Under the pieces are notes generated by a model. That model searched no databases and had not been told where the DNA came from. It was given only the letters and a program-made list of their open reading frames with translations. The translations under genes were made by a program, and so were the position numbers. Source: Limnephilus marmoratus (Eukaryota > Arthropoda > Insecta > Trichoptera > Limnephilidae). Taken from it: a stretch of DNA of 64,000 nucleotides. Each line of letters starts with the position of its first letter. The first letter of the stretch is position 1. Where the stretch lies: positions 4,883,452 to 4,947,451 of the forward strand of contig OU862933.1 in the NCBI GenBank assembly GCA_917880885.1. The letters are read 5' to 3'. This document shows, piece after piece, positions 20,975-31,700 of this stretch.

Positions 20975-22610
20975 GGCTCTTGCGACCCTTACGGGAGGGT
21001 GTTCAAAAAACTTTTTGGAAACTTTCGATACTATCAGTGTGCACAAACACATTCAAATCCTCTTTAATATGATTTGCCTGTACAGCGCAGTGCACAAACA
21101 GTGCTGAACATCCCTAGAGATTTATGTTGCAATTTGATGATTTAGACGCTTGCTAGAACTTCCTTCTATGTTGCTATCGCCTCTCGTGGGACCGTAATGT
21201 ATGTACGTTGCATACACTCCTGTACACAAGTGTCTTGTATACTGTGTACTACTGGACTTACTTTGGGAATAACAAACGACACGCGACATGTTAACACACG
21301 CGACACCTCTTAACGGGTGAAATTCTAGCAGAATTCCAAAACAACAATTTTTGTGGAAGTCAAGTCGGAGAAGTTACGTCATCTATTTTTTTGTTGTTAA
21401 TTAGAGATAAGTCAGATAAGTAATTACAAACGCGAGAGAGCACTAATACAAATTTAAAAAAGACGATTATAGGGGTATATTGATAGGGGTAAGCGAAAAT
21501 ATTGAATAAAGCATGATTTATTTAAAATGGATGAAAATTCTTTATATATCTTTAGTACAATTTTCATCTCTAAAACGTATTAAGGTACGGAGTTTAGAAT
21601 ATATTCGTAAGTACCGAATTTACATACCTAACGTGTTAAAGTACCTACGGAGTTAAGAACATAGGTACTCGTTACAGAATTTTCATACCTAACGTGTTAA
21701 AATACAAATTTCATATTAAAAACGAACAGACATTACCCTGAAAAGGTAACATACACTTTTTTTAGAGCTCCAAAACTTAAATTATTCAAGGTAAGAATGT
21801 AATAAATCTGAAGAAACTCGAAATGCGGAGTCTGAAAAGGGAACCGGGCGGCGATTTATCCAAATTTCCTCTCTAGATTTTGAGACTACTGCAAATATTT
21901 TTTTAGTATAGATATTGACCACTAGCGTGTCGATACGTTTTGCTTTTTTGATAAGTTACTTCTTACAGGATTTAGGACGCTTCAAAAATCGTTAAAATTG
22001 CCTGGTTTGAACGCCATCAACAGACGTACAGTATTCAAACTAGACAATGTACTTTTTTAAGAAAGCAAATTCGAAAAAGCAAGACATAGAATACTTTCTT
22101 CAAATACAGTTAGTAAAAAAATTTATAAATGGGGAACAGACTTTGATTTAGATGATTGTATTTAAATATTCCCTTTTACTCACTTTTCGGGTGTGTAAGA
22201 GCGACAGTGACAGCAACAGAATGTCATTTATCCATCCTACCCTCCCCAACCATGTCACCTTGCTGAAGAAAACAAGGAACAATAAAAACCAGAGCATTAT
22301 GTGAGATGAATTGTGATATTTGTAGCAACGCAAGTGTTCGACTTCTAATTTGGTAAGTGCTTGGTATTCCTAGTTCCTTGTTATCCATAGTCTGCCATAA
22401 ATGTATAATCCTCCAACTTCAAACAAACCAATTTCGTTTCGCATAATTACAGTCCATTCTGCCTGTTGCATTTGAGGCTGTCATTTCGAAAACGAAAAGC
22501 CATTTTTTTTATTATAGCGACTATATAAAAAAAATTTACATACAAAATGTAATGTGAAATTAAGTATAAAATATTGTATTTCTTAGTCCTCCTCACTAGG
22601 GGGTCCTGGG
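20975..22610. other. No recognised gene, one local duplication
   Basis: AT-rich DNA. A block of about 65 bp ending in CATACCTAACGTGTTAAA is repeated at about 21580-21643 and 21644-21710. The segment at 21010-21060 (GATACTATCAGTGTGCAC) has a weak relative near 42730-42765. No gene was found. Confidence 0.45.
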
Positions 22611-22619
22611 CCGAGGCGG

Positions 22620-23370
22620 ACTAAAGTTATTTAAATATAGTTCATTTGTCTTCTATGTCGTTTGTAGCGTCTTCGCTAGTGTTCTCTCATTGACCTGTTT
22701 AAGCCATATTTTTATTCTTGATTTGTATTCAATTGGATTTTTTATTAGTTTAATGTCTTGGGAAAGGATGTTATGGAGTTTTGTTGCAAAGTACGTATAT
22801 TTTTTTTTTGTCCAAATGTGGTTTTACAACTTGGAATATTTTTTATATAATTTTTATTCGATCTAGTGTTACGCATACACGGTCTAGTAGAGGATTCATT
22901 ATTTTTGAAGAGCTTCAATAATATATTTTTGGCATATATTTGCTGTACATTTGGTACGTCAAAGTTATTGAAAATTTCAATTGAAGGCGTTCTATTTGGT
23001 ACTTTCAATATGGTCTTTATGATTCCTTTTTGAATCGTATTCAGGCTGTGTAGGTACGTATGTGTAGCAGATCCCCATCCTATGATTCCATATTCAATTC
23101 GAGAATGACATAATGCATAGTAGACCTTTTTCATATCCTTTTTATTTAACACGTTTCAGATTTTTAAAGAAATATATAAGGCTTGTGAGTTTTTCCGTGA
23201 TACCTTTGATGTGTAGGTCCCATCTAAGATTGTCGTCAATTATTACTCCGAGATATTTTATGTTTTGCTTTTTTTGATGACGGAGCAGTAACATTGTATA
23301 TTATTTCCATGGCATTCATGTAATTTTAGTTCTAGTGATTTTACCTCAACATTTTCATTATAATTTAGCT
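22620..23370 (-). pseudogene. LINE reverse transcriptase C-terminal remnant
   Basis: On the minus strand a YLGVIIDDNLRWDLHIKGI-like stretch (about 23200-23260) leads, after a frameshift near 23153, into the segment at 22745-23152. That segment has the VYYALCHSRIEYGIIGWGSA and LNTIQKGIIKTIL blocks typical of the region after the LINE polymerase. The 3' untranslated part runs to about 22600. The catalytic region is absent. Confidence 0.75.
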
Positions 23371-23884
23371 ATAATTTCACAGCTTCAATAAAGATACAAA
23401 ACTCTCAATATATTTCACGTTTCAAGTAATAATTGATACGTTCCATCGATAAAAGGGTGTGAGGATTTGTTAAGGATGTAGGTAAGCTAAGTCAATTACG
23501 GCTCGTTCCTAATTAAGGACCTATTTGCAATCCTAAAGGAATGGTATTTATTTACATTTCACTGGGGCACGTATTGAGAATTACTCGTTATGAAGTAGTC
23601 CATTTTTTCTTGTGAATTCTTATTGTTTTATTTTTCCATTTGAAGCTGCTTAGAAAGAAAACGTATTACAGTAGTCTATCTATTATAAGAGAGTAGGGAA
23701 CAGGATTTCTCATTATCCGTGAGGTTCAAGATTTTGGAAAAAAAATTACGTTCTTCGTTAAAATTCCTTTAAAAACATTAGAAATGCTATAGCTGTGTTT
23801 ACTGAAATCATCTTGTTCGCGGCAATTGTAGGTTACAACACGGCCAATGATTTTGTGTTTTTTTTTTGGGAATAAATATTTATT
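23371..23884. other. No recognised feature
   Basis: AT-rich spacer between a LINE remnant and a SINE. No open frame of note. Confidence 0.45.
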
Positions 23885-23885
23885 C

Positions 23886-24276
23886 TATGGCCGGCGTAGT
23901 GCAGCGGTAAGGCGCTTGACTCGCATTCCGAAGGTCGCGGGATCGAATCGAATTAATTTGTGTATTTCACAATTTATTCATTTAAAATAATATATAGTAG
24001 GTATATTTTCAGCACGTTCCAGAGTGGAAGATACTCTCAGTATCACCCTGGTGTAAGACCACCATTCAGAATTGAAACGTTGCCTGAAATGGCTTAAGCC
24101 GTGTTTGGTGACCAGATCTGAATAGCCAGGTACTTCCCCACCTTCCTCTTCCATATCTCCTTTCCTCCCCATACCTTTAGCCTCACAACATTCCCCAATT
24201 GGGGATGCCATAGTCTCACAGGCTCCAGACGGGAGCAGTTGGTACTCTTGTGCGGTATTAATGAAAAAAAAAAATC
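23886..24276 (+). mobile_element. SINE S1, full-length plus-strand copy
   Basis: The tRNA-like head has box A TAGTGCAGCGG (23898-23908) and a degraded box B GGATCGAATCG (23940-23950). The body follows (GTTCCAGAGTGGAAGATACT, AGACCACCATTCAGAATTG, GGGGATGCCATAGTCTCAC) and ends in A11 at 24264-24274. A short part between head and body is deleted relative to 58258-58676. Confidence 0.85.
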
Positions 24277-25610
24277 CCTTCCTCTCTCCCCACTCCCCAT
24301 GATTTGAGTGTTCGCAATTGACCGCCGTGATAATAGTCTCCTCGTGGACGCACACACGCAAACACGCACGCAATATTCCTTTGAAAACAATAAAAAAACA
24401 TAATGAAGAATACGCGGAGAAGTCATCTCACCTTTAAATTTCGGAGAATTGATCTTACCTCCATTTTCCGTGAGTGTTTTCTTTGCAAATACAGTTTATT
24501 GCCATTATAAGGATACGGAAATCATTTTGTCGTATATTTAAAACCTCTCGTCGAAACAGATCTAAAGAGCTGAATTCTTCCCAACTTTCCTCATATTTTT
24601 ACAAAAATATTTATGAGAAATAACTCTACGTTATTAAATTATTTATTTTTCATGGTTTCCATAGAACAATTGTTCACCAATATATTATCCGGAGCTTACC
24701 GCTACTCATCAATGTACAATGTACATTGTACCACACACATCGTGAGGCGACCTGATACGAGTGGGTGGGTACCTGTAATCTTATGGAACACGTGTATTGT
24801 CCCCGCCAAAACACCAGGAATAGAAAACAAAGCACCGTATTGTGAATCTTTTTAATTACACGAAATATTGTCTTTTATATGAGAACACCGCTTAGCAACT
24901 GTCCCAAGAGTCCCAACTTATCCCAACCGCCTGGAGCCAGTGAGGCTACGGAGGCTAAAGGCAGGTTATTATTTATTTCGTTCCACCCTACCGTACAAAT
25001 ACTCCAAACCAGAGGCTTGCTTGGTGCATTTGTGCTTTTGTGCATTTGTGCATTGCACTGATTGTCTTCAACCTTCACATAACTTACAACGACATCATTC
25101 GTGCCCCAGATAAAGATATACGAAAGCATGCTTCACTCATAATTCCCGCCAGGTCATTATTTGAGCTATCTTCTAGCATAAGACTCCCGCGCAAGCGCAA
25201 ACGAGTCGTGCATATTCGGATGTGCACAAAACTTTTTTTTCTGCATTCTACATGGACCGCATCGGGCGGTATCGAGTCAGCTCGGCCCACCGAAATGGTG
25301 ACATCGACGGCAAAAAGGTTAATAAAGAACTCCAGTCCAATTTTTAAAAAAATTTTTTTTATAAATCCATCCAACCTTCTTACTTAAATAACTATTGGTC
25401 ACCAGATTTAAATGTCCGGGTTAAATTTTCCCCAAAAAAAAAAAAAAAAAAAGAAGGAAAAACTAAACCCTTTCACACACTTCCCCAAATGATCATCTAG
25501 TCAACCCACGCTATGCAATTGCACTATATAAGTATTATAAATACAAAACAATACAAGAACAACATGTCAACCTACTAGAGACCAAATGGGAATATAATTC
25601 ACCGACTCCA
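24277..25610. other. No recognised gene, minor repeats
   Basis: A SINE S1 scrap is at 24897-24965 (minus; plus-strand CAAGAGTCCCAACTTATCCC and GGAGCCAGTGAGGC). A short palindromic patch, AATGTACAATGTACATTGTAC, is near 24712-24733, and there is an A19 run at 25434-25452. The open frames at 24613-24855 and 25040-25387 have no recognisable motif. GC content is higher at 25180-25320 (GTCGTGCATATTCGGATGTGC). Confidence 0.4.
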
Positions 25611-25617
25611 GATATTT

Positions 25618-28153
25618 TCATATCAGAGGGTTCGGCTCTGTGGCATTTCTAATTGAACCTATAAATCCTACCGATCCCTCAATATAAATATTTAAAAAAT
25701 CCTTTGTAATCCTACATGTATTTAAAATGACTGATTTTTGCATTTTTATATACAAATTCTTTGACAAATCTAATATGCTTAAATTTTGAATCAGATTCCT
25801 AGGTATTATGCCAGTGGCCGAAATAACAAATGGCAATATTTTTATAGTCCGAGAATGCCAAATTCTTTTAATCTCATTTCCTAAATCTGTGTATTTTCTT
25901 ATTTTTTCAGAAATAGTTTTTTGAATATTACAGGAATTTGGAATAGCTACATCAATGATATAAGTTATTTTTTTTAATTTTGTCATGTAAAACTATATCA
26001 GGTCTATTATGACAAATTGTTCTGTCTGTTAGTATAGTTTTATCATAATATATTTTATAAAATTCATTTTCTAAAAATGAATTTGGTTCATATTCATAAT
26101 ATGGTACTATATTACGGCAGTCAATCAAGTTATGTTTAATTACCAAACTTTGGTGAATTATTTTTAAAACCTGATTGTGCCTAAATGTATACTCGGAAGG
26201 CGCTAATATAGAACATCCCGATATAATATGTTCTATAGTTTCGGGAAAAGCCAAACATTTTCTACATAAATCATCAATTTGATTTATATCTTTGATTATA
26301 TGCTTTAAATAATTTTTAGTATTAATGACTCTATCTTGAATGGCAAGCATAAATCCTTCTATTTCTGCGCTCAACTCTCCAATACTCAACCATTTGTTTG
26401 GCGAAAGTTTGTCAACATACGTTTGGTTGAGATAATTGAAGTGTTTTGCGTGAATAATTTTATTTGACCAGGAATCTAATAATTCCTGGTTAGTATTTAT
26501 AAGAATGTTGGCATTCTCGTCATATAAATTTAAAGGTGTAATATTTCTATCTGCCTTGCAAATTATTTTGTGCATTTCTGAGCTATTAGCTTTCCTATGG
26601 AAAAAATTTCTAAGCATTTCTACCTGATTGTGTTTCAAAGATGTTATTTTGACTACACCTCTACCTCCTAAATTTCTAGGTAAATTAATTCGTTCTATAG
26701 CTGAATTTGGATGATGGCAATTAAATTTTGTTAACGTAGTTCTAATTAATCGTTCTAAACTATCTAAATCTGTATTGGACTATTTAATTAGGCCAAATGA
26801 GTACGTTAGTAGAGGTATTGCCCAAGTATTTATTGCTTTTACTAAATTTTTAGCAGATAGATTGCATTTTAAAATTTTTCTGATCCTAGTTTGAAATTTA
26901 ATCCTAATATCATTTTTAATACTAGTGTGATCTAATCTATTCGATTGCGGGTATCCTAAATATTTATAAACCTCATCCCCTTTCATACTTTGAATTTTGA
27001 AATTTCTAAATATACCCTCGTCTCCATCTACAATTTTGCCTTTCTCTATATGGATAGTTTTACATTTATCTAAACCAAAAGTCATTTTAATATCATCTGA
27101 AAAAATTTTAACTACCTTAATCATTTTCTCTAAATTTGATTCAGAATTTGAAAATAATTTTATATCATCCATATATAATAGATGTGAAACTATACTACTC
27201 TCTCTTGTATTACCCTTAATTTTTATTCCAAACTTGCTTTTAATTAACATTTTAGAAAGGGGATTCAATGCTAAGCAAAACCAAAGAGGGCTCAATGAGT
27301 CTCCTTGAAAAATCCCTCTTTTTATTGAAATGCCCGGTACTACTATTTTCTTACCTTTTAAATTAACTAGCAAATCTGTATTCCAACAGGACATAATATT
27401 TTTCAAAAAGCTAATTATAATTGGGTTAACTTTATATATTTTTAATATTTTTGATTAGCCACGAGTGCGGGACACTATCAAAAGCTTTTTGATAATCTAT
27501 ATAACAAGTATGTAAATTACGCTTTTGATTTTGAATTTGTTTTAAAATTACAGAATCAATAACTAACTGTTCTTTACATCCCATATGTTTTCTGCGACAA
27601 CCTTTTTGTTGTTCAGATAAAATATTTTTTTCATCCAAATGAGTATATATTAAATCTGTCAAGCAAGAGGTTAAAATTTTGTATATTGTCGGTAGACATG
27701 TAATGGGTCTATATTGAGAGGGATTATTAATATGTTCGCTTTTAGGCAACATATAAGTAATGCCCTTAGTTAGAAAATTAGGAAAATTTTGAGGTTCTCT
27801 GACAAGTTTTGAAAGATTTTTTGCAAAAAGAGGATGTAAAGTAGTTAGACGTTTGTACCAAAAATTATGTATCCAATCGCAACCCGTGGCTTTCCAATTA
27901 TGAGTATTTTTTATAATTTTGGCTAACAATTCAACCGATATATCAGAAAAACTCATTTGTTCAATGTCTGAACAATTGAGTTCTTCATTTTCTATCCAGT
28001 TACCTGCCTCATTATATTTTATATCTTTACTCCAAATGTTTGTCCAAAAATCGCGCATATCTGATTCAGATGGCAACGGAATATTATTATTCGAAATAAT
28101 ATTCTGTTTATCGTCAAGTTTGGAATAAAATATTTTCTCATTTTTCTGAAATA
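25618..28153 (-). pseudogene. R2/R4-like LINE polymerase and endonuclease part
   Basis: It continues from RLFQKNEKIFYSKL, just past the gypsy insertion. The reverse transcriptase has WKATGCDWIHNFW, YRPITCLPTIYK, EQQKGCRRKHMG, YIDYQKAFDSVPHSW, RGIFQGDSLSPLWF and the catalytic YMDD at 27164-27175. Downstream are a zinc knuckle CRKC-X8-H-X4-C (CRKCLAFPETIEHIISGC) and a restriction-like endonuclease core with RPDIVL, then IIDVAIP and KYTDLGNEIKRIWH. Breaks: a frameshift near 27432-27450, a TAG at 26780-26782 where the family normally has Trp, and a frameshift in an A-rich run near 25970. The C terminus is at 25618. All catalytic motifs are still present. Confidence 0.85.
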
Positions 28154-28158
28154 ATCTA

Positions 28159-28679
28159 TGTAGCGCGCCGTTTTTACGCTTGCCACTACACCATCTCTTT
28201 CCCCCGTACAGCGCCATCCTGCTCACCCACCCCTAAGCAAACCAGGATGCGCCGACGCCTTCTGCGCATCTCCCACCCTCGAGCCGCTACATAAACCACA
28301 CCCCGCAACAAGGAATGGGCTATATAATAGGCTGCGCGCCCTAAATTAGTCAGTTCGTCTGCAGCTCGCTCTTGGCTAGTACGCTCTCTTAGTTGCGCTT
28401 CGTCCTCTGGCACGACCCTCTAAGGAGTATTCTACTACCATAAGTAAAGCACCAACCAGACCCCCGACTGCTGCCTTAGTTGCGCTTCGTCCTATGGTAC
28501 GACCCTCTAAGCAGAACCACAGTCAGCTTTTGTTGTTCCCAAAGCCTAACGGCAAGGTTCCCTCCGATCCCTTGCTCAGTTAATTAGTGAATTGATACAT
28601 TGTGACTATTTTTACCATATTATGTGATCTGTGAACTTACTTTCTTAAATAAATAACCTTTTACCAACAATTGTGTTAT
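28159..28679 (+). repeat. 5' LTR
   Basis: It begins TGTAGCGCGCC and ends GTGTTAT. U3 holds the TATA element. A near-duplicate block, TTAGTTGCGCTTCGTCCT with ACGACCCTCTAAG, occurs twice (about 28390-28424 and 28477-28511). AATAAA at 28648-28653 can serve as the polyadenylation signal. The terminal bases are not the usual TG...CA. Confidence 0.95.
28321..28355 (+). promoter_or_regulatory. LTR core promoter, TATA box and initiator
   Basis: TATATAA is at 28321-28327 and the arthropod initiator TCAGT is at 28350-28354, about 29 bases downstream of the TATA start. This is the expected RNA polymerase II spacing. The same arrangement is in the 3' LTR, where the TATA region reads TATATAACAGG. It would drive the genomic RNA. 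Confidence 0.7.
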
Positions 28680-28684
28680 AAAAC

Positions 28685-28695
28685 TGGCGCCCAAC
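28685..28695 (+). other. Primer binding site
   Basis: TGGCGCCCAAC lies five bases after the 5' LTR end, as expected for a tRNA primer annealing site. The tRNA species was not determined. Confidence 0.75.
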
Positions 28696-28779
28696 TTAGT
28701 GGCTAGACGCATAAAGTAAAATTAAAATCAGTGCATCTACAAAATTTCGTCGCTACCACGTCGAAGTCCTCGTTTCACA

Positions 28780-31700
28780 ATGCAGGCCAAGGAAAGTGCT
28801 GGCATCTGCTTCACGCAGGAGCAGTTCGCGGAACTAATGAACTCCATGAAGCGGATGCAGTCGGAACCAACACGTACGGGTACATTCACCACCTGTACGG
28901 CACGCTTCGATGGTACCAGAGACAGGAGTGCGGTCGAGAGTTTTATTGCCGCCGCATCCATCTTCAAGTGCGCCGAGAACATCGAAGACGCAAGCGCTCT
29001 GGAAGGATTACCACTGCTGCTTGATTACCTCGCCGCCGCATGGTGGCTCGGCATAAAAGGAGAAGTACGAGACTGGGAGAGCGCAACGCACCTCCTCAGG
29101 CATGCTTTCGCCCCTAAGAAGCCAGCGTACAAAGTGTACACAGAGATATTTTTATGCAAGCAAGACGCATTAACGTCAACCGATGTATTCATTGCTAAGC
29201 AGCGGATGTTACTCGCGGAGCTACCACCGCCCAGCCATCCAGAGAAGGTCCAGATAGACCTAATATTCGGACAACTGAATATCCGGATACGAGACAGAGT
29301 GCCGCGCGAAGCGATCAATACCTTCGCCGAACTACTACAAAAAGCCCGTGCAGCGGAAGAAAGCCTGTACGAGAGCACGACGACCGTCCCACTACGCGCG
29401 ATGGAAAACCGAACAGACGGCCGCCTACGCTGCACTAACTGCCGCAGATTTGGGCACCGTTCCGAGGAGTGCCGTTCCCGCTACGATACAGGAGCGCACG
29501 TAAAGTACACTCCTCCAGTCAAGAAGTTGGAGACACCCAGTGATGCGAAGTTCGCATGCTACGGTTGCGGTAAACCAGGCGTGGTAAGAAGCAAGTGCCC
29601 GCAATGCAGCCAAGGTAGAATAGACACCCCTCACCCACGAGCCGATTTTTGCTCGATACATGAATTAGGCCTTCACCGAGCGAGACCTATACTACACATC
29701 GGGATTGGAAACTTCCTGGGCACTGCTCACGTAGACACCGGAGCAAAATTGAGCGTAGCGTCAGCTGAGCTACACCGGCGGCTAATCGCTCAAAATTTCA
29801 AAACCCAGCGAACCATCATGGACATCGTATTGGCAGATGGTGTCCCTAAACGTCAGGAGGTCGAGACAATAGCCGCCACCTTGACACTAAGAGGCCGACA
29901 GATACCCACCAGCTTCATCGTGCTCCCAGGAGGACACGAGAATCGAACACTCCTAGGCGTCGATTTTATCGAAGACGCGGGGATCGATATAAACATTCCC
30001 CAGCGCGCATGGGCATTCACGGACAGCCCCGAAGTACGGTATATGCTGCATATGGAAAATGACGCCATACCACCAAACCGAGGTATTCGACAACGTCAAA
30101 AGACTGGCGAGTTAGGAGAAGTGAGAGCACACAAACTCCCTAAGGTTTGCCTACCCGCCCCACCAGTACAGGACAATGAATGCGAGATCTACGTGCCGCC
30201 GTTCATGAGTCCTCTCCCACAGACACCGCCTAAGGTTCGTCTGCCCGCCCCACCAGTACAGGACAATGAATGTGAGATCTACGTGCCACCGTTCATGAGC
30301 CCTCTCTCACAGACACCGCCTCGCACTAACATTTGGGCTAAGATGATAGCCCTGAATGAGCTGTTTCCCGAGGACGCGATGGAGGAAGACGCCCTAAGGG
30401 AGGTAATGATACGCTCCTATCGGCTCTTCGATGACTCCCCAAGAAAACCCAGAAATGAAGTGGAGCTCTGTGCCTTGGACGCCGAAATACTAAGCCTCCG
30501 ACCAGATGAAGCCACCCACCTTATACCTACCCAAAGGGACCAGCTGGACCGCCTGCTGTGCGACAACGCCGCTGTCTTCTCGGCCACCCTGTCATCTACG
30601 ACAAAAATTGAGCACCGAATCGAGACCGGACAACACCCGCCGATTTCAGTAGCCCCTTACAGGCTCTCGCCAGCCCGCCAAGCAGAACTCCGCGCCAAGA
30701 TTAACAGTATGTTAACCCAAGGGATTATAGAAGAAGCAGATTCACCGTGGGCCGCACCTGTGGTTATGGTGCCCAAAAAAGACGGAAACAAGCGCATCTG
30801 CATTGATTTTCGCCTTCTCAATGCGATAACAGTACCAGACGTGTACCCCCTGCCCAGAATGGATGACCTGCTACACTCGGCAAAGCAGTCAAACTTTATG
30901 TCTACAGTAGACCTACGATCTGGCTACTGGCAGATCAAGATACTGGAGAAAGACCGTGACAAGACGGCCTATATAACCCCATTCGGACTCTACCGCTTCT
31001 TGAAGATGCCATTTGGACTTCGCAATGCGCCCGGGACGTTCCAGCGCATGATTGACCGACTTAAGATCGAGCTAGATGAAGTCAATATCCTAGCATACCT
31101 GGACGATATAATCATACTTTCGCCCACCTTCGATAAACACCTCGCCGATCTACAACAGGTGTTCACCAAGCTACGAGAATTTAATCTCACTGCAAATCGA
31201 GTTAAATGCCACTTCTGCTGTCCAAGCATAAAATATCTAGGACACGTAATAACCCCTGGAGGAATCAGCACCAATCCGGAGAAGATAGAGGCGATCTCTA
31301 AAATGAAGGAGCCAAACAATGTCAAACAGCTACAGACATTTCTTCAGACATGCTCCTGGTATAGGCGATTTGTACCCGAGTTCGCCAAAACCGCCAAGCC
31401 ACTCAGCGACTTGATAAAGAAAGACGCCACCTGGGAATGGAAATCCCCACAGCAGAATGCTTTCGACACCCTGAAAGCACTACTCACTAGCGCCCCCATA
31501 CTACGACAAGCCGATGGAAGCAAGGAATTCATCATAAAGTCGGAAGCAATTAGCTACGCAATAGGAGCAGTTTTGGTCCAGGGGGAGGGACTAGAAGAAC
31601 ATCCGGTAGAATACGCGAGCCGCCTGCTACTACCAGCGGAGAAGAACTATTCTACCACAGAACGAGAAGCCCTAGCAGTCGTATGGGCAGTTGCAAAGTT

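Noticed and set aside
25434..25452. Poly(A) tail of the R2/R4-like LINE
   Set aside because: The A run is on the plus strand while the LINE reads on the minus strand, so it cannot be its tail.
28186..28413. Separate minus-strand genes in the LTRs (also 33196-33604)
   Set aside because: They are antisense frames of the LTR and appear in both LTR copies.
29025..29435. Minus-strand proteins opposite gag-pol
   Set aside because: Shadow frames of a strongly coding plus-strand frame without motifs.
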